DNA of 64,000 nucleotides, taken from contig JAIQFT010000019.1 of assembly GCA_020073185.1 (NCBI GenBank), forward strand, positions 1-64,000. Reading direction: 5' to 3'. The notes beneath the pieces are model-generated. The model was not told where the DNA came from, searched no databases, and was given only the letters and a program-made list of their open reading frames with translations. The stretch is from Terriglobia bacterium. Its GTDB lineage: Bacteria > Acidobacteriota > Terriglobia > Terriglobales > Acidobacteriaceae. Below are positions 28,693 through 38,490 of the stretch, one piece after another (within the stretch, counting starts at the first letter, position 1; the number at the start of each line of letters is the position of its first letter). Position numbers and translations under genes: made by a program.

Positions 28693-29334
28693 TCAGTTGG
28701 ACTTTGGGGTCTCATCCGTGCCCTGAGCAACTCCGCCCACACGGGCAATCTCGATCAAGCTGCCGTCGCCGCGCGCGCGCACCTTGATGGTGACCATGCC
28801 TTGGTCGCTGCTGAACACCATGCTGTTATCGGCGCCCACCACCCGGAGCGCCGCCTGCGGATACTTCCGCCGATAAAACTCGATAATCTTCTCCGGGGTG
28901 GCGTCGCTCTCAAATTTCGCCGCCGCCACCTGCATGCCGCCGAAGCCGACCGCGGCGCTGCCCTTGATGCCGCGCGCTCCCGGATACACCTCCACGCCGA
29001 GCTGCTTGGCGACGGCCGTGGGCTCATCGGCCGTGATCGTGCCGAACGGAGTCGTGACCACCGCCGAATTCGACCCCGCCTCAACCCGCACCCGGCGCGC
29101 CATTTTCTTAAGGGCGAATACCGTCCCGACGGTGGCCACTGCACCCAGCGCAACTATCACCGCCAGGACAATGAGGACGATGCTCAGCGCATTACGGCCG
29201 GTGTTTTGGCGCACCATGGGCGCCGCCTGAGCCGGGGCTGACGCCACCGCCGACGCAGCGACGCCGGCGCCACATTTCGCGCACACTCGCGCGCTATTGT
29301 CCAGGGTCGCGCCGCAAGCCGTACAGAAAGCCAT
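28693..29334 (-). CDS. zinc-ribbon membrane protein
   Basis: A 213-residue protein. An N-terminal zinc ribbon (C4, C7, C18, C21 in MAFCTACG...CAKCG) is followed by an alanine-rich linker, one transmembrane helix (about 47-68, ALSIVLIVLAVIVALGAVATV) and a soluble C-terminal domain of about 130 residues. The topology would place the ribbon in the cytoplasm and the C-terminal domain outside. The architecture is common in Acidobacteriota, but I know no function. It lies 58 bp downstream of the last cox gene on the same strand and could be read through from that operon. Confidence 0.75.
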   Translation of the reverse strand: MAFCTACGATLDNSARVCAKCGAGVAASAVASAPAQAAPMVRQNTGRNALSIVLIVLAVIVALGAVATVGTVFALKKMARRVRVEAGSNSAVVTTPFGTITADEPTAVAKQLGVEVYPGARGIKGSAAVGFGGMQVAAAKFESDATPEKIIEFYRRKYPQAALRVVGADNSMVFSSDQGMVTIKVRARGDGSLIEIARVGGVAQGTDETPKSN

Positions 29335-29392
29335 GCATTCACCTCGGGAAACAGTTCATGATAGCTGAAAAATGGAACAGCGGGACGCGCGC

Positions 29393-29695
29393 TCAATGCC
29401 CGGCCACACCCAGATATCCGCGGCTCAGGTAGTCGGTCATGCTCAGCGCCAGCAGGATCCCCAGCCAGAAGAAGCCGGCAATGACCACCACCCAGGTAAT
29501 CTTCTGGTCTTCGTAGCGCACGTGCATGAAAAACAGGATCACCAGCAGCGCTTTGATGACGGCGATTACCATCGCCACCACGGTGCTCCACTCGCCCAGG
29601 TCAATGCGCGACAACCCGGCGGTCAGCACCATCAGCGCCATCAGCGCGACCCAGACCACGATGTACGTCTTGCGCGATACTACGTGCTCAGCCAT
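29393..29695 (-). CDS. cytochrome c oxidase subunit IV family protein
   Basis: A 100-residue inner-membrane protein with three hydrophobic helices (about 10-28, 38-58, 68-88) and the family pattern IKALLVILFFMHVRYE. It is the small fourth subunit of caa3/cbb3-like terminal oxidases of the CtaF/CoxD type, needed for assembly or stability rather than catalysis. It lies 6 bp after the subunit III gene and closes the act-cox operon. Confidence 0.88.
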   Translation of the reverse strand: MAEHVVSRKTYIVVWVALMALMVLTAGLSRIDLGEWSTVVAMVIAVIKALLVILFFMHVRYEDQKITWVVVIAGFFWLGILLALSMTDYLSRGYLGVAGH

Positions 29696-29701
29696 GTCCT
29701 T

Positions 29702-30353
29702 CTATGCCTTCTTGTGCGCGATCAGGTAGAGCAGCGGATAAAGGAAGATCCACACTACGTCCACGAAATGCCAATACAGCCCACTGACGTGCACCGGGCT
29801 GTAATACACGGGCGAGTACCGTCCTCGGGCGGCCCGCCAGCCGATCACCGCCAGCAATCCAACGCCGATCGTCACGTGCAGCGCGTGCAGCCCGGTCATG
29901 ACGAAATAGATGTAAAAGAACATCTGCACCGCCCGCGGATCCGGCACCGCCAGCTTCCACAGCGCACCCGGCACAGCGCCTTCCACGAAGTGAGCGTGGT
30001 ACTCGATTCCCTTCAGCACCAGGAACGCGACGCCCATGGCCGAGGCGATCCACAGGTAGGTGGCGCACATCCGGTTCTGCCCCACCTGCACCGCGTGCAC
30101 CGACAACGCCACCAGCAGGCTGCTGCACAGCAGGATTACGGTGTTGATCGTCCCGAGCCAGAAGTTCATGTGCTCGCTGCCGATCACCCAGGCGTCGTAG
30201 TGCGCGGTGCGGTACACCAGGTACGCCGCGAACAGCCCGCCGAAGAACATGATCTCGGTAACCAGGAACACCCACATGCCCAGCGTGGAGCTGGCGCGCT
30301 GCTGTTCCATGTCGGCGAAGTGGTGCCGCAGGCCGTGCGTCGCGACTGCCGAG

Positions 30354-30364
<11 letters not shown>
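29702..30364 (-). CDS. ctaE: cytochrome c oxidase subunit III
   Basis: A 220-residue inner-membrane subunit with about five transmembrane helices, lacking the first two helices of the mitochondrial type. The family motifs [27 protein letters not shown] and HALHVTIGV are present. Subunit III stabilises proton uptake in the oxidase. The frame is open to an ATG at 30388, but the TTG at 30364 is preferred. It has GGAGGT five bases upstream and gives [16 protein letters not shown], a natural N-terminus. The gene then overlaps the 3' end of coxA by 11 bp, suggesting coupled translation. Confidence 0.92.
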
Positions 30365-31982
<1,618 letters not shown>

Positions 31983-31996
31983 AGATAAAAATCGCC

Positions 31997-32998
31997 TCAG
32001 CGGCTCCTCGCAGGGGCCAATGCAGGATGCGGCGGTGCAGCCGGGCGGGTACTGCCCGGCTCGCGCAGCTCCGGTTGTGACAACGACTTGATGTAGGCGG
32101 CCAGCGACAGCAATTGCTCCTCGCTCACGATCCCCTGGAATGTCGGCATGATCGGCTTGAAACCCGCCACCACCTTCGCTCCCGGGGTGAGGATGGATTC
32201 GCGGAGGTAGTTGTCGTTGGCGGTGACCGTGCGCCCGTCATCCAGCAGTACCGGCTTGCCGTACAGCCCCACCAGGTTCGGCCCGCGCCCCGGCGTGTCG
32301 AAGCGGTGGCAAGTGGTGCAGCCGAGTTGCTGGAACAGCTTCTGCCCGGTGGAGGCCAGCGATCCTTCCGCGTTCCCGCCCGACAGCCACGCCTGGTACG
32401 CCGCCGGCTCCATCACCACGACCTCGCCGATCATGCCGGAGTGCATGGTGCCGCAGTATTGCGTGCAAAACAGGTGATAGCTCCCCGGCTTGGTGGTCTG
32501 GAACCACGTCGTCGTGTAGCGTCCCGGCAGCACATCCTGCTTCACCCGGAACTCGGGCAGAAACAGGCTGTGGATCACATCCTGGGAAATCATCGTCAGC
32601 CGGATGGCGCGTCCCAGAGGCACGTGAAGCTGGTCGATCTCGCGCTGTCCCTGCGGGTGCTCGAACTTCCACATCCACTGCTTGCCGACCACGAAGACTT
32701 CCTCCGCGTCCGGCGACGGCTGCGCCCAGGTCATGTAAATCCCCGCGCTCCAGAGGAACATGACCATGAAGATGCCGAACGGGATCAGGGTCCAGGCCGC
32801 CTCCAACGCGTTCGACCCTTCAATGTGCGTGGCAACTGGGTTCCTGGTCCGCCGGAACTTCAGCGCGAAGATGAAAATCAGGATGAAGATCATCAGCGTG
32901 AAGAAGCCGGTTACCGCCAGCATGAAAATCATGAGCGCGTCGGTGCGACCCGCCAGCGTCGAGGCCCGTGCCGGCCACAGGGGTAGCGTCTGCCACAT
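31997..32998 (-). CDS. ctaC: cytochrome c oxidase subunit II with fused cytochrome c (caa3 type)
   Basis: A 333-residue subunit. Two transmembrane helices (about 20-48 and 68-90) precede the CuA domain with His143, Cys178, Cys182, His186 and Met189 ([12 protein letters not shown]). Gln180 replaces the common Glu. A C-terminal cytochrome c domain carries CTTCH (227-231). The fused heme takes electrons from complex III and passes them to CuA and subunit I. No signal peptide precedes the first helix. It sits 3 bp after sco and 14 bp before coxA. Confidence 0.94.
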   Translation of the reverse strand: MWQTLPLWPARASTLAGRTDALMIFMLAVTGFFTLMIFILIFIFALKFRRTRNPVATHIEGSNALEAAWTLIPFGIFMVMFLWSAGIYMTWAQPSPDAEEVFVVGKQWMWKFEHPQGQREIDQLHVPLGRAIRLTMISQDVIHSLFLPEFRVKQDVLPGRYTTTWFQTTKPGSYHLFCTQYCGTMHSGMIGEVVVMEPAAYQAWLSGGNAEGSLASTGQKLFQQLGCTTCHRFDTPGRGPNLVGLYGKPVLLDDGRTVTANDNYLRESILTPGAKVVAGFKPIMPTFQGIVSEEQLLSLAAYIKSLSQPELREPGSTRPAAPPHPALAPARSR

Positions 32999-33001
32999 CG
33001 G

Positions 33002-33877
33002 CTAGCTCCCTCCCGCCCGGCGGCTTCCGCCGCTCTTCACGTTGTGCCTTGGTTCCAGCCTGAACATCGCGATCAGAAATCCGCCCAGCACCACCATGGT
33101 GATCACGCCCACGACCTTCAGCACCCGCGAGATGATCGCGCCGTACCGCCCAGTGCGCGGGTCGTAGTGGTAGCAGTACAGCAGCACCTGGTCCACCATG
33201 GTCCCGATGTGTCCCTGCGAAGCCTCCACCATCCCCAACCGCAGGTCCTTCGGCGAATATTCAACTCCGTAGTAGTACTGCGCGATTTTGCCCTGCGGCG
33301 TCAGGACCATGATGGCGGTCGCGTGTGCGAACTGCTGCGTCTGCGCGTCCCACTGATAGTGGAAGCCGACCGCCTTGGTCAGCGCATTAATCGAGGCCGG
33401 CTCCCCGGTCAGAAAATGCCAGCCCTGCTCGGCGCCGGGACGTCCGTAGCGCCGCAGGTAGGTGACCTTCTTTGCTCTTGCCAGCTCCGGCTTCTCTCTC
33501 GGGTCGAAGCTGACCGCCACTACGTCATACTCTTTGCCGATGTCGAACTTCAGCACGGAGAACGCGCTCACCATCCCGCTCAGCACTTCGGTGCACAGCA
33601 TGGGGCAGTCGTAGTACACCAGCGCCAGCACCACCGGCCTCCTGCCGAAGTAGTCGCCCAGCTTGACCGTCCTGCCGTCTTCATCCTTGAACGCGAGATC
33701 AAGCGGTACCGGTGCGTTCAGCTTCTGTTCGATGGCGATGTTGTTGAGGATTTGCGGCGGCGGCGGCGCCGGCGTCACCACGGGCGGCCCCATCCCCTGC
33801 CCCGCCGCCAGCGCGCTCATCATCAGCACGCAGACTGCAAGCAGTTCCCTACGATTTATTCCGACTGCACAAATCAC
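33002..33877 (-). CDS. SCO1/SenC family copper chaperone
   Basis: A thioredoxin-fold protein that delivers copper to the CuA site of subunit II. The copper cysteines are in YYDCPMLC (Cys91 and Cys95 with this start). A His further on (FAHATAIMVL) is the expected third ligand. There is a signal peptide-like segment at the N-terminus and a C-terminal hydrophobic anchor (GVITMVVLGGFLIAMF). The frame is open to 33982, but those codons run through degenerate intergenic repeats. The GTG at 33877 has GGAG five bases upstream and is used here. It leads the cox half of the operon. Confidence 0.9.
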   Translation of the reverse strand: MICAVGINRRELLAVCVLMMSALAAGQGMGPPVVTPAPPPPQILNNIAIEQKLNAPVPLDLAFKDEDGRTVKLGDYFGRRPVVLALVYYDCPMLCTEVLSGMVSAFSVLKFDIGKEYDVVAVSFDPREKPELARAKKVTYLRRYGRPGAEQGWHFLTGEPASINALTKAVGFHYQWDAQTQQFAHATAIMVLTPQGKIAQYYYGVEYSPKDLRLGMVEASQGHIGTMVDQVLLYCYHYDPRTGRYGAIISRVLKVVGVITMVVLGGFLIAMFRLEPRHNVKSGGSRRAGGS

Positions 33878-33892
33878 GATTGCTCCAACTCC

Positions 33893-33965
33893 TTGGCGGT
33901 TGTCGGTTATCGGTGTTCGGTAGCCGGGTTCGCAATTGATCGATGACCGAAAACGATGACCGACA
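33893..33965. repeat. degenerate short tandem words (CGGTTATCGGT type)
   Basis: A run of imperfect 8-12 nt units such as GGTTGTCGGTTATCGGTG and, further on, two CGATGACCGA units. The same vocabulary occurs at 44348-44400. It is noncoding filler just upstream of sco. Confidence 0.5.
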
Positions 33966-33995
33966 AATAAATCCCACGCCAACTCCTAAGGAAAC

Positions 33996-34102
33996 TCTGA
34001 TCAAGCACGTCGTCAGTCCCTGAGCGGCTAAAGCCGTGCTATTTCTGCGGCATTTTCGGACGGCCTGAAGACCGTCCCCTTCAAAAACCGGAGTTGATCA
34101 GA
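33996..34102. repeat. REP-like element with terminal inverted repeats (copy 3)
   Basis: Perfect 9-bp terminal inverted repeats, TCTGATCAA (33996-34004) and TTGATCAGA (34094-34102), enclose two hairpins: CGGCTAAAGCCG (34025-34036) and a 6-bp stem GGACGG/CCGTCC (34058-34077). It splits the act and sco-cox halves of the operon. The layout resembles a REP doublet or a very small MITE. Confidence 0.6.
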
Positions 34103-34119
34103 CCCTCCCTAACTACTCA

Positions 34120-34662
34120 CTACTGGTTTCCCTTGGGCTCGGTTCCTCCACCCTCTCCCGCCGTGGTGCCGTCACCGCTGCCGAAGCTTGCCCGCGGCGG
34201 CAGCATCGGCTGCGGACGCACCGGCAATCCTCGTTGCAACACGATCTCCATCGCCCGCTCGATCGGGATGTGCGCCACGCCGTTTTTCTGATCCACCCAG
34301 CCGTAGCTGTTCAGTTGTTCCTCCTGCATGGTGCGGAACTTGTTCAAGTCCGTCACCGGATCAGGCTGCAACTGCGGCGCCGGAAAGCGCAGCACCGGGT
34401 TGCTGGTGGAACTCCACGATGGCGGCACGACCACCGCATTCCGTGGCGCCGGCGTCAACTGATTGCGCGCGAAGTACCGCAGCAGCCCCCAGGAGATCAG
34501 GTGAATCGCCACAATGGTGACAGCCAGCGAGATCAGAAACCACACGATGCCGCGCGCCGCCAAGTCGCTGCGGTCGTACATGGTTTCCGGATGGCGCGCC
34601 GTCCCCTGCGGAATCTCGGGTTCCGTTTCCGGCCGCCTCGACTCGTCTTTCGCTTCACTCAT
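34120..34662 (-). CDS. unassigned single-TM protein in the act-cox operon
   Basis: A 180-residue protein I do not recognise. The N-terminal ~35 residues are charged and hydrophilic. One transmembrane helix follows (about 38-60, IVWFLISLAVTIVAIHLISWG), then a Pro-rich outer segment with FRTMQEEQLNSYGWVD and a glycine-rich tail. It overlaps the end of actF by 8 bp, so it is co-translated with complex III genes and may be a small accessory subunit or a linker to the oxidase. The ATG at 34662 is preferred over 34698 because of that overlap. No heme or metal motif is present. Confidence 0.8.
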   Translation of the reverse strand: MSEAKDESRRPETEPEIPQGTARHPETMYDRSDLAARGIVWFLISLAVTIVAIHLISWGLLRYFARNQLTPAPRNAVVVPPSWSSTSNPVLRFPAPQLQPDPVTDLNKFRTMQEEQLNSYGWVDQKNGVAHIPIERAMEIVLQRGLPVRPQPMLPPRASFGSGDGTTAGEGGGTEPKGNQ

Positions 34663-35863
34663 GCTGCTTCGCCAACAACGCCGCCAAGTGCGGATCATGC
34701 AACGCGACCAGCGGCCGCCGTCTCAGGTTCCACAGAAAATATCCCAGCCACAGCGCCGACATCGCCAGCGGCAGCACCGCGTCCAGCCAGCTATAGTGCA
34801 GTTTCGCCGTGTCGAAACTGGGTTTGATGTTCCAGTACAGGTCCAGGTACCGCATCAGGATCAGCCACACCGCAATCCACATCAGCTTGCGCGAATTTTG
34901 TTTCAGGCCGCGCGACAGCAACAGCGCGAACGGAATCGCGAAGTGCCCCACGATCAGCGCCAGCCCCATCGCGCCCCAGTCGCCCTTAATGCGGTCCTGG
35001 AACCAGTGGATCTCCTCCGGCAGGTTGCCCGACCAAACGATCAGCCACTGCGAAAAGCTGAAGTACGCCCACAGCATCACGAAGGTGAGAATCAGCTTGC
35101 CGTAGTCGTGGAAGCTCCGCGTCGTCAGCACCTCCGACATGGGCCCACACGACCGCAGCCTGTGTCCGACGATCGTCGCCAGGCACAGCGCAATCAGCCC
35201 CTGGCCCACCATGAAGATCAGCCCGTAAATCGTCGAGGTAAACTCCGGCGTCAGCGACATCACCCAGTCGATCACCGCGAAGGTCAGCGTCCACCCGTAA
35301 ATAATGATGCCCACCGCGCTCAGCGCCTGAAAACGCTTGTCCGGCGGGCGTTCCGGCGGGCGGTCCTGGGCCGCCGACCACGTCAGCAGGAAATACGCCA
35401 TGACGCCCCACGCGATGAAGTACAGGACCCCGCGCGCCAGGAACAGGTTCGGATTCAGGTACTGCGACGCCTGGTGCATCAGGTGCTCGCTGCGCTTCAA
35501 CTCCTCGGGATTCGCCCACGGATAATTCAGGTGCAGGTACGCGCCGAGGACGATGGGAATGAACGCCGCCGCCAGCATGGGCAGCGTGCCCATGGCGGCT
35601 TCCAAGATGCGCCGGATTCCCACGCCCCAGTCTCCGCCGGTCAGGTGACACACCATCAACAGCGCCATCGCGCCTAGCGTCGGCCCCAGGCAGAGCATGA
35701 ACGCCAGCAGGTAGGAATGCATCGCCTGCCGCGGCTGCGCCACCAGCCCGGCGAGCGCTGCCAGCGCCAACACCGCACCCACCAACAGCGCGCGCTGTTG
35801 CAGCCTAGCGAAGGTCGGCGGTGCGGTGAAGTCCCGGTTCTCGAGGCGCACGTCGCTGCTCAT
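34655..35863 (-). CDS. actF: alternative complex III subunit ActF (membrane quinol-binding type)
   Basis: A 402-residue inner-membrane protein with about ten transmembrane helices, related to NrfD/PsrC and to ActC. Alternative complex III oxidises quinol and reduces cytochrome c or the oxidase directly. ActC and ActF are its two large membrane subunits. Recognisable stretches include HLTGGDWGVGIRR, FSFSQWLIVWSGNLPEEI and WMSL-type helix ends. It overlaps actE upstream by 4 bp and the unassigned membrane protein downstream by 8 bp. Confidence 0.9.
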   Translation of the reverse strand: MSSDVRLENRDFTAPPTFARLQQRALLVGAVLALAALAGLVAQPRQAMHSYLLAFMLCLGPTLGAMALLMVCHLTGGDWGVGIRRILEAAMGTLPMLAAAFIPIVLGAYLHLNYPWANPEELKRSEHLMHQASQYLNPNLFLARGVLYFIAWGVMAYFLLTWSAAQDRPPERPPDKRFQALSAVGIIIYGWTLTFAVIDWVMSLTPEFTSTIYGLIFMVGQGLIALCLATIVGHRLRSCGPMSEVLTTRSFHDYGKLILTFVMLWAYFSFSQWLIVWSGNLPEEIHWFQDRIKGDWGAMGLALIVGHFAIPFALLLSRGLKQNSRKLMWIAVWLILMRYLDLYWNIKPSFDTAKLHYSWLDAVLPLAMSALWLGYFLWNLRRRPLVALHDPHLAALLAKQHE

Positions 35864-36552
35864 TCCTTCCTCTCCGGCACGCCTGGCGCTGCGCCTGGAG
35901 GCAACGTCGCTCCGCTCGGCGCCGCGCTCGGAACCTGCACCTGCTGTGACGGCATCTGCTGTCCCGCCGGTACCGCGCTTGCCGGCGCGTTCTGGCTGAA
36001 CTGCAGCACCCGTATATACGCCGCGATCGCCCAGCGGTCGCGCGTGTTCACCTGCGCCGCGTAATCCGGCATGACGCCGAAGCCGTTGCTCATGACGTCA
36101 AAGAAATGTCCCAGCACCGCCTGCCGCAACCGCGGCTCGTGAAACGACGGCGGCCTGCGGAACCCGCGCTGCACGATCATCCCGTTCCCGTCTCCCAGCC
36201 GCGAATGGCACGGCGTGCAGAAGATATCGAAGCGCTCGCGCCCGCGCTCCAGCACCGCCCGCGTGGCCGGGAACGGCATCGTGTCGCCCGGTTTCCCGTT
36301 GATCATCCCGGTGTGCAGGTAAGTGTCTTCGCGCAACTGCCCGCGCGCCACCGTGCCCTCCGGCGGCGTTCGCGACCCGCGCCCGTCCGCGAAAAAATCG
36401 CTCTGCCGCAGCGGCAGGATCTTGGGCTGCACGTGCATGTCGTTGCGGCAGGCGGTCAGCATCGCCGTTGCCATCATGACCAGCAGCACGCAGGCAATTC
36501 GCAAATTCGGCAATTCGACAATTCGACTATTGTCAAGGCGCCGCCATTTCAA
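35860..36552 (-). CDS. actE: alternative complex III subunit ActE (monoheme cytochrome c lipoprotein)
   Basis: A 230-residue cytochrome c with one heme motif CTPCH (112-116). A hydrophobic N-terminal segment ends in the lipobox LTAC (Cys35), so it is probably a lipoprotein on the periplasmic face. In complex III it carries electrons from ActA/ActB toward the oxidase. The C-terminus is Pro/Gln-rich. Its n-region (NSRIVELPNLRI) is encoded by a degenerate AATTCG repeat (36494-36531), so the real start could be internal. Stop and start codons overlap actF by 4 bp. Confidence 0.9.
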   Translation of the reverse strand: MKWRRLDNSRIVELPNLRIACVLLVMMATAMLTACRNDMHVQPKILPLRQSDFFADGRGSRTPPEGTVARGQLREDTYLHTGMINGKPGDTMPFPATRAVLERGRERFDIFCTPCHSRLGDGNGMIVQRGFRRPPSFHEPRLRQAVLGHFFDVMSNGFGVMPDYAAQVNTRDRWAIAAYIRVLQFSQNAPASAVPAGQQMPSQQVQVPSAAPSGATLPPGAAPGVPERKE

Positions 36553-36559
36553 CTCGCCC

Positions 36560-37093
36560 CTAATGCGGCACCTCCGTGATCATTCGCGGTCCCAGGCTCG
36601 ACAGGAACTTATAGGTCGTCTCCCGATCGAATTTCGGATCCATCGCCTCGATGCACAGGAAAAACTTGTCGCGCGAGGCGAAGCTGAAGCTGGGCACGTT
36701 GAACAGCGGGTGATACGGCATGGGCAGCCCGTTGATCGCCAACATCCCGAACGCCGCCGCCAGTCCGCCGAACAATACCGTCATCTCGAAGCACACCACG
36801 ATGAAGGCCGGCCAGGAGTGGAACGGCCGCCCGCCGACGTTGGTGGGATACGCGATCACGTTGATCCAGTACTGCATCACGTATGCCGTCGCCAGCCCCA
36901 GCACGCCGCCCACCAGGCAGATCAGCGCCACGCCGTCCTTGTGAAAGCCGATCGCCTCGCTCAATCCCTCCACCGGAAACGGGCTGTAGGCGTCCATCTT
37001 GCGGTAGCCTTCCTCATGCGCGCGCCGCGCCGCCGCCACGATTTCCGCCGGCGTGTCGAATTCCGCTACCAGTCCATAAATCTGCGGCTTCAT
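36560..37093 (-). CDS. actD: alternative complex III subunit ActD (DUF3341)
   Basis: A 177-residue inner-membrane subunit with an N-terminal soluble part (KPQIYGLVAEFDTPAEIVAAARRAHEEGYRKMDAYSPFPVE in shorter pieces) and two transmembrane helices (about 54-80 and 95-120). The opening IYGLVAEF and the MDAYSPFPVEG segment are characteristic. The frame stays open upstream to 37714, but that stretch lies antisense or out of frame over actC. The ATG at 37093 overlaps the actC stop by 4 bp and is clearly the start. Confidence 0.93.
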   Translation of the reverse strand: MKPQIYGLVAEFDTPAEIVAAARRAHEEGYRKMDAYSPFPVEGLSEAIGFHKDGVALICLVGGVLGLATAYVMQYWINVIAYPTNVGGRPFHSWPAFIVVCFEMTVLFGGLAAAFGMLAINGLPMPYHPLFNVPSFSFASRDKFFLCIEAMDPKFDRETTYKFLSSLGPRMITEVPH

Positions 37094-38490
37094 GACTGCG
37101 ACTCCAGCGGCGCCTTCGCTTCCGAGGAGGGCAGCAGGCTTTTCATCTCGGCGATGGAAATCATCGGCATCACGCGGATGAACAGCATGAAGCACAGCGT
37201 GAAGAACCCGATGGTTCCGATGAACGTCATCCAGTCCCAGCGCGTCGGAATGTAAATCCCCCACGACGATGGCAGGAAATCCTGCGACAGGCTGACCACC
37301 ACGATCACGAAGCGCTCCAGCCACATCGCCACCAGGACGACCAGCGAGACGAACCACAGCAGCTTGGGCGTGAACCTCACCTTCTTCGTCCACAGCACGT
37401 TGACGAACCCGACGTTGATCGCAATCAGCGCCCAGTACAGCGCCCGGTACGGCCCGTGCATGCGGTTCCAGATCAGGTGCTTGTCGTAGAGGTTGCCGCC
37501 GTACCACGCCATGAAGGTCTCCATGATGTAGCCGTAGGCGACGATGAGCCCGGTCGCCAGCATGATCTTGGCGCAGTTGTCCAGGTGCCGGTCGGTGATC
37601 ATGTCTTCCAGGTTGTAGATGTGGCGGATGGGAATCGCCAGGATCAGCACCATGGCGAATCCGGAATAGATCGCGCCGGCCACGAAGTACGGCGGGAAGA
37701 TCGTGCTGTGCCATCCCGGCACGATGGCGATGGTGAAGTCGAAGCTCACCACCGTGTGCACCGAGAGCACCAGCGGCGTGGCCAGGCCGGCCAGCAGCAG
37801 GTACGCGGTTTCATAGCGGTGCCAGTGGCGCGCCGAGCCTCGCCATCCCAGCGCCAGCACGGCGTAGATCATGCGCGCCGCGCGGTTCTGCGCCCGGTCG
37901 CGCAGCGTCGCCATGTCCGGCACCAGCCCGATGTACCAGAACACCAGCGAAATCGTGAAATAGGTGGAAACCGCGAACACGTCCCAGACCAGCGGGCTGC
38001 GGAACTGCGGCCACACCGTCATGGTGTTGGGATACGGGAACAGCCAGTAGAACAGCCACGGACGCCCCAGGTGGAGCAGCGGGAACAGGCCCGCCTGCAT
38101 GACCGCAAAAATCGTCATCGCCTCCGCGAAGCGGTTGATCGAATTGCGCCACGACTGCCGCAGCAGCAGCAAAATCGCCGAGATCAGCGTGCCCGCGTGG
38201 CCGATTCCGATCCACCACACGAAATTCACGATGGCGAAGCCCCACGCCACCGGGTGGTTGATGCCCCAGATCCCAACGCCCTGGTACATCAGGAACCCGA
38301 TCGCGTACAGCAGCACCGCCGAAAGCATTCCGGCGATTCCCACGCCCACGAACCAGCCCAGCGGCGTCTGCTTGGTCAGCACGATGGCGCTGATTTTGTC
38401 GGTGATCGTGGCGAAGGTGTGTCCCGGCTGCAATACCGGCGGCTGCTCTTGCCCGACCGCCATCGCCTCGCCTGGATCTTTATGCGCCAT
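37090..38490 (-). CDS. actC: alternative complex III subunit ActC (NrfD/PsrC-like)
   Basis: A 466-residue inner-membrane protein with about ten helices of the polysulfide reductase NrfD fold. It is expected to hold the quinol-oxidising site next to the Fe-S clusters of ActB. Motifs such as WGINHPVAWGFAIVNFVWW and GIGHAGTLISAILLLLRQ are family-typical. The start codon shares one base with the actB stop, and its own stop overlaps actD. All act genes are thus coupled. Confidence 0.94.
   Translation of the reverse strand: MAHKDPGEAMAVGQEQPPVLQPGHTFATITDKISAIVLTKQTPLGWFVGVGIAGMLSAVLLYAIGFLMYQGVGIWGINHPVAWGFAIVNFVWWIGIGHAGTLISAILLLLRQSWRNSINRFAEAMTIFAVMQAGLFPLLHLGRPWLFYWLFPYPNTMTVWPQFRSPLVWDVFAVSTYFTISLVFWYIGLVPDMATLRDRAQNRAARMIYAVLALGWRGSARHWHRYETAYLLLAGLATPLVLSVHTVVSFDFTIAIVPGWHSTIFPPYFVAGAIYSGFAMVLILAIPIRHIYNLEDMITDRHLDNCAKIMLATGLIVAYGYIMETFMAWYGGNLYDKHLIWNRMHGPYRALYWALIAINVGFVNVLWTKKVRFTPKLLWFVSLVVLVAMWLERFVIVVVSLSQDFLPSSWGIYIPTRWDWMTFIGTIGFFTLCFMLFIRVMPMISIAEMKSLLPSSEAKAPLESQS

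Noticed and set aside
37094-37714. Upstream extension of the actD frame (384 codons in total)
   Set aside because: The extra part overlaps actC in another frame and is Arg/His-rich. The real ActD N-terminus starts at 37093 with a 4-bp actC overlap.
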